This document shows positions 27,572 through 35,781 of a DNA stretch of 64,000 nt, piece after piece (within the stretch, counting starts at the first letter, position 1; every line of letters starts with the position of its first letter). Position numbers and translations under genes: made by a program. The notes under the pieces are model-generated. The model was not told where the DNA came from. It saw only the letters and a list, made by a program, of their open reading frames with translations, and did no database searches. Origin of the DNA: JBCCIM01 sp965263205 (lineage in GTDB: Bacteria > Bacteroidota > Rhodothermia > Rhodothermales > JAHQVL01); contig CBDHHF010000001.1 in the NCBI GenBank assembly GCA_965263205.1, positions 124,001-188,000 on the forward strand, in the 5' to 3' direction.

Positions 27572-29854
27572 CTATCGAGCCATTAAACGAACACCAAGCC
27601 CCAGGTGGCGTCCGTGTATGGGGCCGTATACATAGGAGGTGTCGAAGTTGGGCCCAAATGGGTTTTTCGGGTCAATTAATGGTGCTGCCTGTGTGTAATC
27701 GAATAGGTTTTCGATAGCAAAATAGGCCTGAATCAGGTTTCCGCCACGGGTGTCAAATTCACGCGACACCTGCACGTTGTGCACGCTAAACGTGGGCGAA
27801 ACTTCAGGACGGGCAAATGGTGCTGAGAAGGTGGGCAGGTGCATGGGGCCCTTCAGGTTCGCTGTGTAGTCAATTGTAAGATTTGCTCCGGGGATGTTAT
27901 ACGTAAGGTTTGCGATGCCTTCAAAATCAGGTGCAAATTCGAGTGGGGAAGTGATGCCATCTTCTTTGGTGAATACATCCAGCAGCGTACCGCCCAGCGT
28001 ATAACTCAGGCCGGCACGCGTTACGTTCTGACGCAAGGCAAGCGAAAGCCCGCGGGTTGTTGCACTGCCGTCCAGGTTTGCGTAGCGAATCAGGCCCGGC
28101 GTCTCATAGTCTGGCGTGATTTTGTTGGTGAAGTACGAGTAAAACGCATCCAGATCAAGCGTGAGCGGGCCAGCGCCAAGAGAGAAAATCTGCTGCAAGC
28201 TAATGGTGCCATTTACGGAGCGCTCGGGTTCAATTTCCTCCAGTAGAACTGTTGCGCGTGCGCCGGCATATGCTGCGTGATCTTCTGTGAACAGATTAAC
28301 GATACGAAACCCCGTGCCGCCATTAAAACGGAGCGTTGTATTATCTGATGGATTTAGTTTAAGGCTAACGCGTGGGGAAGGAATGATGCCATGGCTTTCC
28401 TGGTAATCGAGGCGCAAACCTGTGAGGAATCGAAGCTGTTTTGAGGATACAATTTCGTGTTGGGCAAAAATGCCGGGAATGTATCGAACATCTGCCTGAT
28501 TTTCTATCAGTTCTGTGCCATCAAATCTGCCTGTTGCTCCGGTATTATCATCATATGATTGGATACGGATTGCGGCGCCCAACGTCATCGAATTTGTGGC
28601 GTTCAAGTGCATGGGCAGTACAGCTTGGGCAAAACCAACTATTTGCCGGGCATCGTACTGTTCGTCACCGTAAAAACTTTCCTGGATGTGTGTATTGAAG
28701 GCTACGTCGAACCTCAGTGGTAACTCGGTAGGGACGTAGTAGCTACCCAGCAGTTCAATGCGTTCCGTTTTAATTGTTTCGCCATACAACTGGTCGGAGC
28801 CGCGCAGTGACGATGAAAACTGATTGAGGAAGTCGCGGGTGCCGCCCAGGCGATCTTCAAAATAATAGCGCGCTGAGAAGGACAGTTTTTTAAAGCCGGC
28901 GTTATCGGTGAGCAACCCTTTTCCAAAAATAGATGCGCGTTTGTTTAGCGTCAGGTCGGCAAAATTATCGTCGTTTCTGTCTACAAATCGTGCGTTGTAA
29001 AATAGCGTACTCGAAATGAGCGTTGAAAGCTTGCCGCGGGTTGGGACTACACCCAGGTCCATGGCATATTCACCGTCGCTCGAACCATAGGTATTCACTG
29101 TGATTCTTGGTGCCGTTTGGGGTTGCTTTGTGATGATGTTAATTACCCCGCCCATTGCCTCTGAACCGTATAGTGTCGACATCGGTCCTTTAACCACTTC
29201 TACTTGTTGGATCAGTGCCGGACTAATGCCATTCAAGCCGTACACGGTGGCAAGGCTGCTCATGATTGGCATACCATCAATGAGCACAGCTGTGTAGGGT
29301 CCATCCATGCCATTGATGCGAATATTGTTGGTGCCGCATACGGCACAATCGATTTGCTGGGAGAGCCCATTTACGTTTTCAAGGGCCTCCATGATGTTAA
29401 CAGAAGGGATTTTTTCCAGGTAGCTCGCTGAAATGACGTCCACTTTAACAGGGATGTCTTTGACGTGTGTTTCAATGAGGTTACCTGAGACGACAATGCC
29501 ATCCAGTTCCACAACGGCTTCCTCTAATATAAAGTCGACGTGGTAGACGTGCTCCGTAGTGAGTGTGATGGTTTGCGCTGAAGACGAAAACCCAATAGCT
29601 GCGGCTACCAGCGCAAGTGGTTTAGTGTCTGCAATGTCGAGCTTTAGACTGTAGGTACCATGGATATCTGCTGCGGTACCAACTGTAGCGCCCTTGACGG
29701 CAATATTCGCAAAGGGGATGGGTATGCCGGCTGCTGTTTGCACCTCTCCTTTGAGTTCGACGCTTTTGATTTGTGCCAGGGCCGGCGATGCTGATGCGGC
29801 AACGCAAATCACAAGTGTTGCCGTCAGAGCGATAAAAGCAAGCGAACGTTTCAT
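27572..29854 (-). CDS. TonB-dependent receptor with CxxC motif in the plug
   Basis: The 760-residue protein has a signal peptide (1-28, ALAQ), a carboxypeptidase-like regulatory domain (about 30-112), a plug domain (about 130-240) and a 22-strand-type barrel ending in RLMAR. The plug carries C170-A-V-C173 just before NNIRINGMDGPYTAVLIDG, an unusual cysteine pair. I start at ATG 29854, which gives a clean signal peptide; upstream in-frame codons to 29923 look spurious. The thioredoxin gene 41 bp upstream on the same strand suggests an operon. The substrate may be a metal or metal complex, by inference only. Confidence 0.9.
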   Translation of the reverse strand: MKRSLAFIALTATLVICVAASASPALAQIKSVELKGEVQTAAGIPIPFANIAVKGATVGTAADIHGTYSLKLDIADTKPLALVAAAIGFSSSAQTITLTTEHVYHVDFILEEAVVELDGIVVSGNLIETHVKDIPVKVDVISASYLEKIPSVNIMEALENVNGLSQQIDCAVCGTNNIRINGMDGPYTAVLIDGMPIMSSLATVYGLNGISPALIQQVEVVKGPMSTLYGSEAMGGVINIITKQPQTAPRITVNTYGSSDGEYAMDLGVVPTRGKLSTLISSTLFYNARFVDRNDDNFADLTLNKRASIFGKGLLTDNAGFKKLSFSARYYFEDRLGGTRDFLNQFSSSLRGSDQLYGETIKTERIELLGSYYVPTELPLRFDVAFNTHIQESFYGDEQYDARQIVGFAQAVLPMHLNATNSMTLGAAIRIQSYDDNTGATGRFDGTELIENQADVRYIPGIFAQHEIVSSKQLRFLTGLRLDYQESHGIIPSPRVSLKLNPSDNTTLRFNGGTGFRIVNLFTEDHAAYAGARATVLLEEIEPERSVNGTISLQQIFSLGAGPLTLDLDAFYSYFTNKITPDYETPGLIRYANLDGSATTRGLSLALRQNVTRAGLSYTLGGTLLDVFTKEDGITSPLEFAPDFEGIANLTYNIPGANLTIDYTANLKGPMHLPTFSAPFARPEVSPTFSVHNVQVSREFDTRGGNLIQAYFAIENLFDYTQAAPLIDPKNPFGPNFDTSYVYGPIHGRHLGLGVRLMAR

Positions 29855-29894
29855 ATGCAAGACGTATGCGATGGAATCTCTGGTGGGATGGCGC

Positions 29895-30353
29895 TCAACC
29901 ATGATTGTGCAAGTAAGCGGCAAAAGAGGCGTGTTTGTGTGCGCCTGTCGCTACGTAAGCGAGTAAGAGGCTGAATTCTTTGGTGTCTAGATAGCCTGTG
30001 TACTGCGCAATGATATTGCCTTTTTGATCTAAAATTGCGAAACCCGGTGTCGCCGTAATGCCCAGGTGGCGAGCCCATTCAAATGGCGTCAGTTGCTGAT
30101 CGCCTATGCGCAACGATGTCTCATGATCGTCAAAGCGTAGTTTTACTTTTATAAATCGATGGAGGAGCGGTGCAGCATCAGGGAAGACGTTCTGCTCCAT
30201 GGTATGGCAGGGACCACACCAGGGCGCGCTGATATACACCAACACTGGTTTGCCATCCGCTTTAGCTAACGAAAGCCCCTCAGGCAGCTCGTGCCAGTCA
30301 TCTGTGGGAATGGCCGGTATCGATAGTAATATGAACGCGAAAACTATAAGCAT
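29895..30353 (-). CDS. Exported thioredoxin-fold protein
   Basis: The 152-residue protein has a short N-terminal hydrophobic segment (about 1-16; likely signal or anchor) and a thioredoxin domain with W45-C46-G-P-C49 and the cis-proline loop ATPGF. It should reduce or isomerise disulfides in the periplasm, in the manner of SoxW/DsbD-gamma-type proteins. It is first in a two-gene operon with the TonB receptor that has a CxxC in its plug. The promoter region holds an imperfect TTAG...CTAA palindrome. Confidence 0.9.
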   Translation of the reverse strand: MLIVFAFILLSIPAIPTDDWHELPEGLSLAKADGKPVLVYISAPWCGPCHTMEQNVFPDAAPLLHRFIKVKLRFDDHETSLRIGDQQLTPFEWARHLGITATPGFAILDQKGNIIAQYTGYLDTKEFSLLLAYVATGAHKHASFAAYLHNHG

Positions 30354-30373
30354 TTCTTTGTCTAAAATAATTA

Positions 30374-30387
30374 TTAGCCAAGACTAA
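30374..30387 (-). promoter_or_regulatory. Candidate metal-regulator (DtxR/MntR-like) operator
   Basis: The 14-mer TTAGCCAAGACTAA is an imperfect palindrome with half-sites TTAG/CTAA, 21 bp upstream of the thioredoxin ATG. DtxR/IdeR-type boxes have the same outer half-sites but are usually longer, so this is only a candidate. A second AT-rich dyad (CTAATAATTATTTTAG on the minus strand) overlaps it. Confidence 0.3.
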
Positions 30388-30562
30388 AACTTGTTTTTGT
30401 GTAAGCTGTTCCTTGGTAGCTATTTTGTGATCTAAGCTGGATAGCGCGTTAAATCGTGATTTTTTGAATGAGGATATTTGTGCAGGTAACACATCTTTGC
30501 CTAAGTCACAAAAAAGCAGTAAGATGACTCCGCTAATTCACAGAATGGAAAAAGGAAGAGTT

Positions 30563-31861
30563 ATGCCCTGGTATAAGAAGTTGCACTGGCAGATCATTAT
30601 TGGATTGCTGTTGGGCCTTGTGTATGGCATCATCGCCGCCTCTGCCGGCTGGACTGAGTTTACAAACGATTTTATCAGTCCATTTGGGACCATATTCCTG
30701 CGGCTTCTGCAGTTGATTGCTGTGCCACTGGTATTGGCCTCTCTGATAACCGGGGTTGCTTCACTCTCTAACTTGCAGAAACTGTCGCGGATAGGCGGGA
30801 AGACCATTGGTATTTATCTGGCAACGACCTTTGTAGCGCTGATCATCGGTCTTGTGTTGGTCAATGTAATGGAGCCAGGCAGTACGGTACCGCCCGATGT
30901 AAGGGACCAGCTACAGGAGACGTACAGTGAAGATGCTGCTTCCCGGCAACAGCAGGCTGATCAGGCGAAAGAGCGTGGCCCGCTACAGATTTTAGTGGAT
31001 ATTGTACCTGCAAACTTTATCTCTGCAGCATCCAGCAATCGCAACATGCTGCAGATTGTGTTCTTCTCGATTTTTGCCGGCATTGGCCTGATTCTACTCG
31101 AAAAAGCCAAAGCAAAACCGCTGCTCGATATATTTGATAGTTTAAATGAGCTCATCATTAAGCTCGTGGATCTCATCATGTATACAGCGCCGGTTGGCGT
31201 GTTTGCGCTGCTTGCCGGGACCATTACATCGATAGCCAGTGGCGGGGCCGTCCTTGAGTTGTTGACGGCGCTGGGGTATTACTGCATTGCCGTTGTGCTC
31301 GGTCTCGTCATCCATACGGTCATTACATATCCAACACTTATTAAGCTATTTACACCGTTGAGTCTGAAGACATTTTTCAGAGGCATTGCGCCGGCCCAGC
31401 TGGTGGCTTTCTCAACTTCATCGAGTGGTGCAACGCTGCCCGTAACAATGGAATCAGCTGAGAAAAACATCGGGGTATCCGAAGAGGTATCGTCGTTTGT
31501 GTTACCACTGGGTGCTACCATCAATATGGATGGTACCGGATTGTACCAGGCCATTGCTGCGGTCTTTATTGCCCAGACAGTCGGCATGGATCTCTCGCTT
31601 ACGGCACAGTTGACCATTGTCTTTACCGCCTTATTGGCCTCTATTGGTACGGCCGCTGTACCGGGTGCCGGCATCATCATGCTGGTCATTATCCTCGAAG
31701 CGGTCGGGGTGCCAAATGCCGGCATCGCACTGATTCTGGGCGTTGACCGTATTCTGGATATGTGCCGTACCGTAACCAACGTAACAGGGGACGTGACGGT
31801 CGCAACCATTGTAGCGGCAAGCGAGGGACAGCTCAATGTGCCAGCGGCTGTCGAAGCTTGA
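30563..31861 (+). CDS. Dicarboxylate/amino acid:cation symporter (DAACS)
   Basis: The 432-residue transporter has about eight membrane helices and two re-entrant loops. The family motifs are SSSGATLPVTM (first hairpin), NMDGTGLYQAIAAVFIAQ (the NMDGT sodium/substrate site) and AAVPGAGIIML (second hairpin). It belongs to the GltP/DctA family that takes up glutamate, aspartate or C4-dicarboxylates with sodium or protons; the substrate is not resolved. I chose ATG 30563 because AGGAAG lies 7 nt upstream; earlier in-frame starts (TTG 30464, ATG 30524 and 30545) add a non-conserved leader. Confidence 0.93.
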   Translation: MPWYKKLHWQIIIGLLLGLVYGIIAASAGWTEFTNDFISPFGTIFLRLLQLIAVPLVLASLITGVASLSNLQKLSRIGGKTIGIYLATTFVALIIGLVLVNVMEPGSTVPPDVRDQLQETYSEDAASRQQQADQAKERGPLQILVDIVPANFISAASSNRNMLQIVFFSIFAGIGLILLEKAKAKPLLDIFDSLNELIIKLVDLIMYTAPVGVFALLAGTITSIASGGAVLELLTALGYYCIAVVLGLVIHTVITYPTLIKLFTPLSLKTFFRGIAPAQLVAFSTSSSGATLPVTMESAEKNIGVSEEVSSFVLPLGATINMDGTGLYQAIAAVFIAQTVGMDLSLTAQLTIVFTALLASIGTAAVPGAGIIMLVIILEAVGVPNAGIALILGVDRILDMCRTVTNVTGDVTVATIVAASEGQLNVPAAVEA

Positions 31862-31890
31862 GTACACCTAAATAATTCTTCTAAATAAAA

Positions 31891-31924
31891 AACGGGAGCT
31901 GCATGCTTGTTTGCAGCTCCCGTT
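31891..31924. terminator. Bidirectional Rho-independent terminator
   Basis: AACGGGAGCTGCA (31891-31903) pairs perfectly with TGCAGCTCCCGTT (31912-31924), with A-rich sequence on the left and T-rich sequence on the right. It lies between the symporter gene and the convergent 57-aa gene. Confidence 0.92.
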
Positions 31925-31929
31925 TCGTT

Positions 31930-32103
31930 TTACGCTTTTCGGATTTTTGCCACGTAGTCTGTAGCCGGGTATATCTTATTCATGCGTTGAATGAGCTGCA
32001 ACAAGTGTTCGATGCACATCCATTGCACGTGCAGATAGCGATGATCTTTTTTTATAAGAACAAAAACCACGTCTTTACTTGCGCATTCGGCGCAGGATTT
32101 CAT
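31930..32103 (-). CDS. 57-aa protein with CxxC...CxxH zinc-ribbon-like motif
   Basis: The protein begins MKSCAECASKDVV and has C4-x2-C7 and C30-x2-H33, spaced like a small treble-clef or zinc-ribbon domain, reminiscent of the N-terminal module of McsA-type and UvrB/C-motif proteins. A good ribosome site (AGAGG) lies 7 nt upstream of the ATG at 32103, and the stop is 6 bp from a shared terminator. I do not recognise the specific family. The frame overlaps a longer plus-strand frame with no recognisable features, which I reject. Confidence 0.65.
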   Translation of the reverse strand: MKSCAECASKDVVFVLIKKDHRYLHVQWMCIEHLLQLIQRMNKIYPATDYVAKIRKA

Positions 32104-32217
32104 AGCGACCTCTTTACAATTAAGGATGAGGCCTTGGGATGTGGTATACGCCAGTGTGGAGCTGGCACGTCAGTGGGAGGCAGCTAAAGATAAGACAGTC
32201 GGGCCACTAAAGACAGT

Positions 32218-32266
32218 GTTGGGAGTGAAGAGTTGGGAGTGAGGAGTTAGGGATGTGGGGCTAGGG
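32218..32266 (+). repeat. Left heptamer tract flanking the four-helix-bundle gene
   Basis: Seven successive heptamers with a 7-bp period, five of them starting GT (GTTGGGA, GTGAAGA, GTTGGGA, GTGAGGA, GTTAGGG, then two more degenerate ones). Reverse-complemented, they read nnnnnAC, matching the tract on the other side of the gene. Confidence 0.8.
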
Positions 32267-32618
32267 ATTTTTTTAGTCCGCTTATGATGGCTATTGTCTC
32301 GTCAGAAAAGATAAACAAGGTCTTGAACTCCGTTTCGTTGATGTAGCACAGGTCCTTTGCGACGTAGCTTAAAGATTGTACTTCGGCGGTGGAGCCACGG
32401 CTAATATCAAGAAAGTGGCTGAACTGCTTTGCTGAACCTCTCGCATAGCCTTCGGCAATATTGCTCATTGCTGAAACGGCAGCCCGCTGGATTTGTGACT
32501 TCAATCCTTTGTCACGCATAAAGCCCAAATTACCAGTTACCACGTAAACTTCTCTAGTCAGCTTTCTTGCGAACTGCCACGCATACAAGTCCTGAAATCG
32601 TTTTACCCTAGCCATCAT
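32247..32618 (-). CDS. Four-helix-bundle protein (S23/IVP family)
   Basis: The 123-residue protein has the family features FQDLYAWQFARKL near the N-terminus and SQIQRAAVSAMSNIAEGYARGS in the middle. Relatives are encoded in intervening sequences of 23S rRNA genes in some bacteria, and the DGR accessory protein Avd has the same fold. The function is unknown; nucleic-acid binding is likely. The gene lies between two inverted period-7 tracts, and its 3' end (32247) runs into the left tract. The start may be ATG 32618 or the adjacent ATG 32615. No rRNA or reverse transcriptase is nearby. Confidence 0.9.
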   Translation of the reverse strand: MMARVKRFQDLYAWQFARKLTREVYVVTGNLGFMRDKGLKSQIQRAAVSAMSNIAEGYARGSAKQFSHFLDISRGSTAEVQSLSYVAKDLCYINETEFKTLFIFSDETIAIISGLKKSLAPHP

Positions 32619-32667
32619 TAAATCCTTTTAAGATTAATGACACCATTTAGGGTAAGCGCATAACTTC

Positions 32668-32723
32668 TCCTCACTCCTCACTCCTCACTCCTCACTCCTC
32701 ACTCCTCACTCCTCACTCCTCAC
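32668..32723 (+). repeat. Right heptamer tract: eight perfect copies of TCCTCAC
   Basis: The tract holds eight identical 7-bp units. It is inverted with respect to the tract at 32218-32266 and ends exactly at the stop codon of the Rad52-like gene (32724-32726). Confidence 0.95.
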
Positions 32724-33155
32724 TCACAAGTATAGCGCAAGCCCAAATTTTGCAGCGGCACTGCGGATGGCCGCCGACTCGGCGAGTGTACTCGGGTCGC
32801 CTTGCGCATTGGGCTCCATGGTGGCGCTGCCCGTCGCTTCGCGCGAGAACTTACCTTCCTTGGCGTGTATGGTAATGCGGTAAGCGATGTAAATACGGTC
32901 GCGTGAACTGTAGATGTTGGTAATGGTGCCTTCCCAGCCTGGTGCATACTGATCGAGGATGGCAATAGTATCTTGCATCGTCAAGTACTTTACGCGGCGG
33001 CCGGCTTGTTGCCGGGTATGGACGATGTGCCCTGGAATCGGGCGCCGCAAATCACTCAGGATCTGAGATAGCGGCCGACCATACGTTTCATCGTTTTCGC
33101 TGATTTCCAATTCGACAGGGGATTCTGATGCGTCTCCGGATTTCTCTAAAAACAT
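32724..33155 (-). CDS. Rad52/Sak-like single-strand annealing protein
   Basis: The 143-residue protein matches the Rad52/22 annealing fold: LRRPIPGHIVHTR (about 36-48), GRRVKYLTMQDTIAILDQYAPGW (about 52-74), a central beta-sheet region and the family C-terminal AESAAIRSAAAKFGLALYL. Such proteins anneal complementary single strands and are found in phages and some cyanobacteria and Bacteroidota. The reading frame stops right at the heptamer tract, where relatives usually continue with a few more residues, so the 3' end may have been trimmed by that tract. No phage genes are adjacent. Confidence 0.75.
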   Translation of the reverse strand: MFLEKSGDASESPVELEISENDETYGRPLSQILSDLRRPIPGHIVHTRQQAGRRVKYLTMQDTIAILDQYAPGWEGTITNIYSSRDRIYIAYRITIHAKEGKFSREATGSATMEPNAQGDPSTLAESAAIRSAAAKFGLALYL

Positions 33156-33157
33156 AA

Positions 33158-33931
33158 TTAATGGATTATAGTCATCATGCCTTCACCGTAACGGGTAGTG
33201 CCCTGGCTTTGGGCGGTGATCCGGTAGAAATACGAGCCGGCAGGCATGCGTGAAGCGTCTAATTTGAAAAGTTGTTTCGCGCCAGCCGCCAGGGGGCGAG
33301 GCGGGTAAAAACCTTGTCGTTGACCTGCTAGATTGTAGACTTCAACAGATACCAGAGCTGCGTCTGGAAGATCCATGGATAGCGTGGTTGCGTCAAAAAA
33401 TGGATTCGGATAAACGTGGGACAACAGTGTGCCGGTGGGCACAGCACCCGGATCCTCCAAGCTGGCCAGGCTAATGTTGCGAAGCCGGCCGTTTTGCGCT
33501 TCAACCTCTACTGAGTCAACTTCGAAGTTTACTTTATCGAAACTCATTTCACTAGAGCCGTCCTTCAGAAAAGCAGCCTCTAAATAAAACAAGGGCCCGG
33601 CACCGGTAAGCGTATCTACGCCGGCCGCCGCAATCGCGACTTTGCCATCCAATCCGAGGTTGTTCGAAAAGAAGAAGCCGGCAGCAATGCCTTCCAATGT
33701 TGCCACATTGTTGATTTGGATGACTTCCGAGTCAAATGCGATCGTCATATCGAACGAAATAATGCCCAGCGTCGATACATCGCTGACCGTTACTGGTATC
33801 ATGACGGCCTCGGTTTCAGTGACAAACGTATCGGGTAGTGCGACACTAATCGTTTGGCAATAACTTGCCTGGATCAGGCAGGGGATCATGAAAAATACTG
33901 CTGTTAATGCGCTTTTCAAATGTAATTGCAT
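33158..33931 (-). CDS. T9SS-exported protein with cohesin-like domain
   Basis: The 257-residue product has a signal peptide (LHLKSALTAVFFMIPCLI, cleaved near SYCQ), a cohesin-type domain (about 27-160; VSDVSTLGIISFDMTIAFDSEVIQI ... GPLFYLEAAF) and a type A sorting domain (SHVYPNPFFDATTLSMDLP ... SYFYRITA). It is probably displayed on the surface. I take ATG 33931; the longer frame to 34042 lacks a signal sequence at its N-terminus. It ends 3 bp before the Rad52-like start, on the same strand. Confidence 0.85.
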   Translation of the reverse strand: MQLHLKSALTAVFFMIPCLIQASYCQTISVALPDTFVTETEAVMIPVTVSDVSTLGIISFDMTIAFDSEVIQINNVATLEGIAAGFFFSNNLGLDGKVAIAAAGVDTLTGAGPLFYLEAAFLKDGSSEMSFDKVNFEVDSVEVEAQNGRLRNISLASLEDPGAVPTGTLLSHVYPNPFFDATTLSMDLPDAALVSVEVYNLAGQRQGFYPPRPLAAGAKQLFKLDASRMPAGSYFYRITAQSQGTTRYGEGMMTIIH

Positions 33932-34195
33932 GGATTGTGCTATAAACCTAAGAGGTGCCAGGGTTATGGAATTTGATGTGGTAAAGCGTGGGCGCATAAA
34001 ACCGAAGGGACGTAATTGTATATACTTCAAAGAATGGACCACTAATTTTTACGTTAGCAGAGGGATGTCACAAAATAGTCGTCTACTGGCTGGGCCGGCC
34101 TTGTGATCTACGACACATTTTGCTTATTTGTGGGAAAATGAGACCCATAGCCACCAACCCGCCACGTACCGTGCTATCGCACGCGGACCTTGACC

Positions 34196-35503
34196 ATGTC
34201 TATTAAGCATACAATTAACATACTCTTGCCTGTCTTATTCATCGCGACCGGTTGCAAAATGGAAAAACAGGACACCAATATGTTGCCAGATGCAAAGGCT
34301 TTGCCCCTGCAAACAAGTCTGCCTGATCCGTTGATAACGCGTGCTGGCGAAGCGGTAACGTCGGTTGCTGGATGGGAATCTGTGCGCCGGCCTGAAGTCA
34401 CCAGGCTGTTTGCACATTACATGTATGGCGCAGTACCGTCTGCGCAGGATGTATCGTTTACCCTGGACGCTGTCGATGAAGACTATATGGATGGGCAAGC
34501 GATCAAGAAGCTGATCACGATCGATATGGGGAGCGCTGATTTATCCATGCAGTTGCTCCTGATCGTACCCAAAATGATTACAGGCAAAGTACCGGTTTTT
34601 GTTGGGCCTAACTTCCATGGCAATCACACGGTGCTGGAAGATGCCAACATTCCGATTTCAACGCATTGGCAGCCGGCACGAGGAGAAGGTGTTGAAGCGC
34701 ATCGCGCAACCGAGGCATCGCGTGGGACCAGCGCATCGCGTTGGAGCTTCGCCCAGGCTATTGACCGCGGATACGCCCTTGCTACATTTTACCACGGCGA
34801 CCTGGATCCTGATTTTGATGACTTCGCTAACGGGGTGCACGCCGCAATTCCTCTTCCAAATGGTGCCACTCGCAACGCTCATAGCTGGGGAAGCCTGAGT
34901 GCCTGGGCCTACGGCATTCATCGCGCAGTAGATTACCTCGTGACAGATCCGGATATCGATCCCGCGCGTATTGCAGTGATGGGACATTCCCGCAATGGCA
35001 AAGCAGCTTTGTGGGCCGGCGCTACCGATCCAAGGATTGCGCTGGTGATTTCTAATCAGTCAGGCTGCGGTGGTGCGGCGCTGAGCCGGCGGCGGCAAGG
35101 GGAAACGGTAAAAGCGATCAATGACCGATTCCCGCACTGGTTTAACACGACCTTCCGCTCCTTTAATGACAACGAAGATCAACTACCTTTTGATCAGCAC
35201 ATGCTCATTGCGCTTATGGCACCACGACCCGTACTGGTCGCCAGTGCCGAAGACGATGCCTGGGCGGACCCGGAAGGTGAGTTTCTTGCTCTTAAAGAAG
35301 CAGATCCCGTCTACAACTTGTATGGTGTGGCTGGACTCACAGAAGAAAATATGCCGGCTACCAATACCCTGATAGGCGCCGAATTGGGCTATCACATCCG
35401 ACCCGGTGGGCATGGCATTGGGGAAAACGACTGGCGCGTGTTTATGGATTATGCCGATCAGTTTTTTGTACCCGAGCGCACGGCTGATGAATTTGGTGGC
35501 TAA
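34196..35503 (+). CDS. CE15-like glucuronoyl esterase lipoprotein
   Basis: The 435-residue protein has a lipoprotein signal (LPVLFIATGC, lipidated Cys about residue 20) and an alpha/beta-hydrolase domain with the CE15 nucleophile motif GHSRNGK (Ser265), the following SNQSGCGGAALSRRRQGE segment, FPHWF, and the C-terminal His406 in GGHGIG. The family cleaves esters between glucuronoxylan and lignin or related uronate esters. The third catalytic acid is not located with certainty. It stands alone, with no SusC/D pair or glycoside hydrolase near it. I start at ATG 34196 rather than TTG 34190. Confidence 0.88.
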   Translation: MSIKHTINILLPVLFIATGCKMEKQDTNMLPDAKALPLQTSLPDPLITRAGEAVTSVAGWESVRRPEVTRLFAHYMYGAVPSAQDVSFTLDAVDEDYMDGQAIKKLITIDMGSADLSMQLLLIVPKMITGKVPVFVGPNFHGNHTVLEDANIPISTHWQPARGEGVEAHRATEASRGTSASRWSFAQAIDRGYALATFYHGDLDPDFDDFANGVHAAIPLPNGATRNAHSWGSLSAWAYGIHRAVDYLVTDPDIDPARIAVMGHSRNGKAALWAGATDPRIALVISNQSGCGGAALSRRRQGETVKAINDRFPHWFNTTFRSFNDNEDQLPFDQHMLIALMAPRPVLVASAEDDAWADPEGEFLALKEADPVYNLYGVAGLTEENMPATNTLIGAELGYHIRPGGHGIGENDWRVFMDYADQFFVPERTADEFGG

Positions 35504-35613
35504 ATGCACACATATCAATCCTGTCCGATTGTTGTATTTGCTGTTGAATGTTACAGGTTTTAGGGCCTTATACTATGGAGTTTGCTTGATGTGGACTACG
35601 AACTACCCATAAA

Positions 35614-35781
35614 ATTCCTGTAATGGCAATTCCTGTAATGGCAATTCCTGTAATGGCAATTCCTGTAATGGCAATTCCTGTAATGGCAATTCCTGTAATG
35701 GCAATTCCTGTAATGGCAATTCCTGTAATGGCAATTCCTGTAATGGCAATTCCTGTAATGGCAATTCCTGTAATGGCAATT
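35614..35781. repeat. Eleven perfect copies of a 15-bp tandem repeat
   Basis: The unit ATTCCTGTAATGGCA is repeated 11 times without change (35614-35778) and abuts the stop codon of the LRR gene (35780-35782). A copy with one deleted base occurs inside that gene at 36892-36905. The unit length is a multiple of three. Confidence 0.97.

Noticed and set aside
31903..32187. 94-codon plus-strand frame opposite the 57-aa gene
   Set aside because: It starts inside a terminator and has no motif; the minus-strand frame has a ribosome site and cysteine pairs.
32668..32723. A CRISPR array
   Set aside because: Perfect 7-bp tandem units without spacers; the 15-bp array at 35614-35778 likewise has no spacers.
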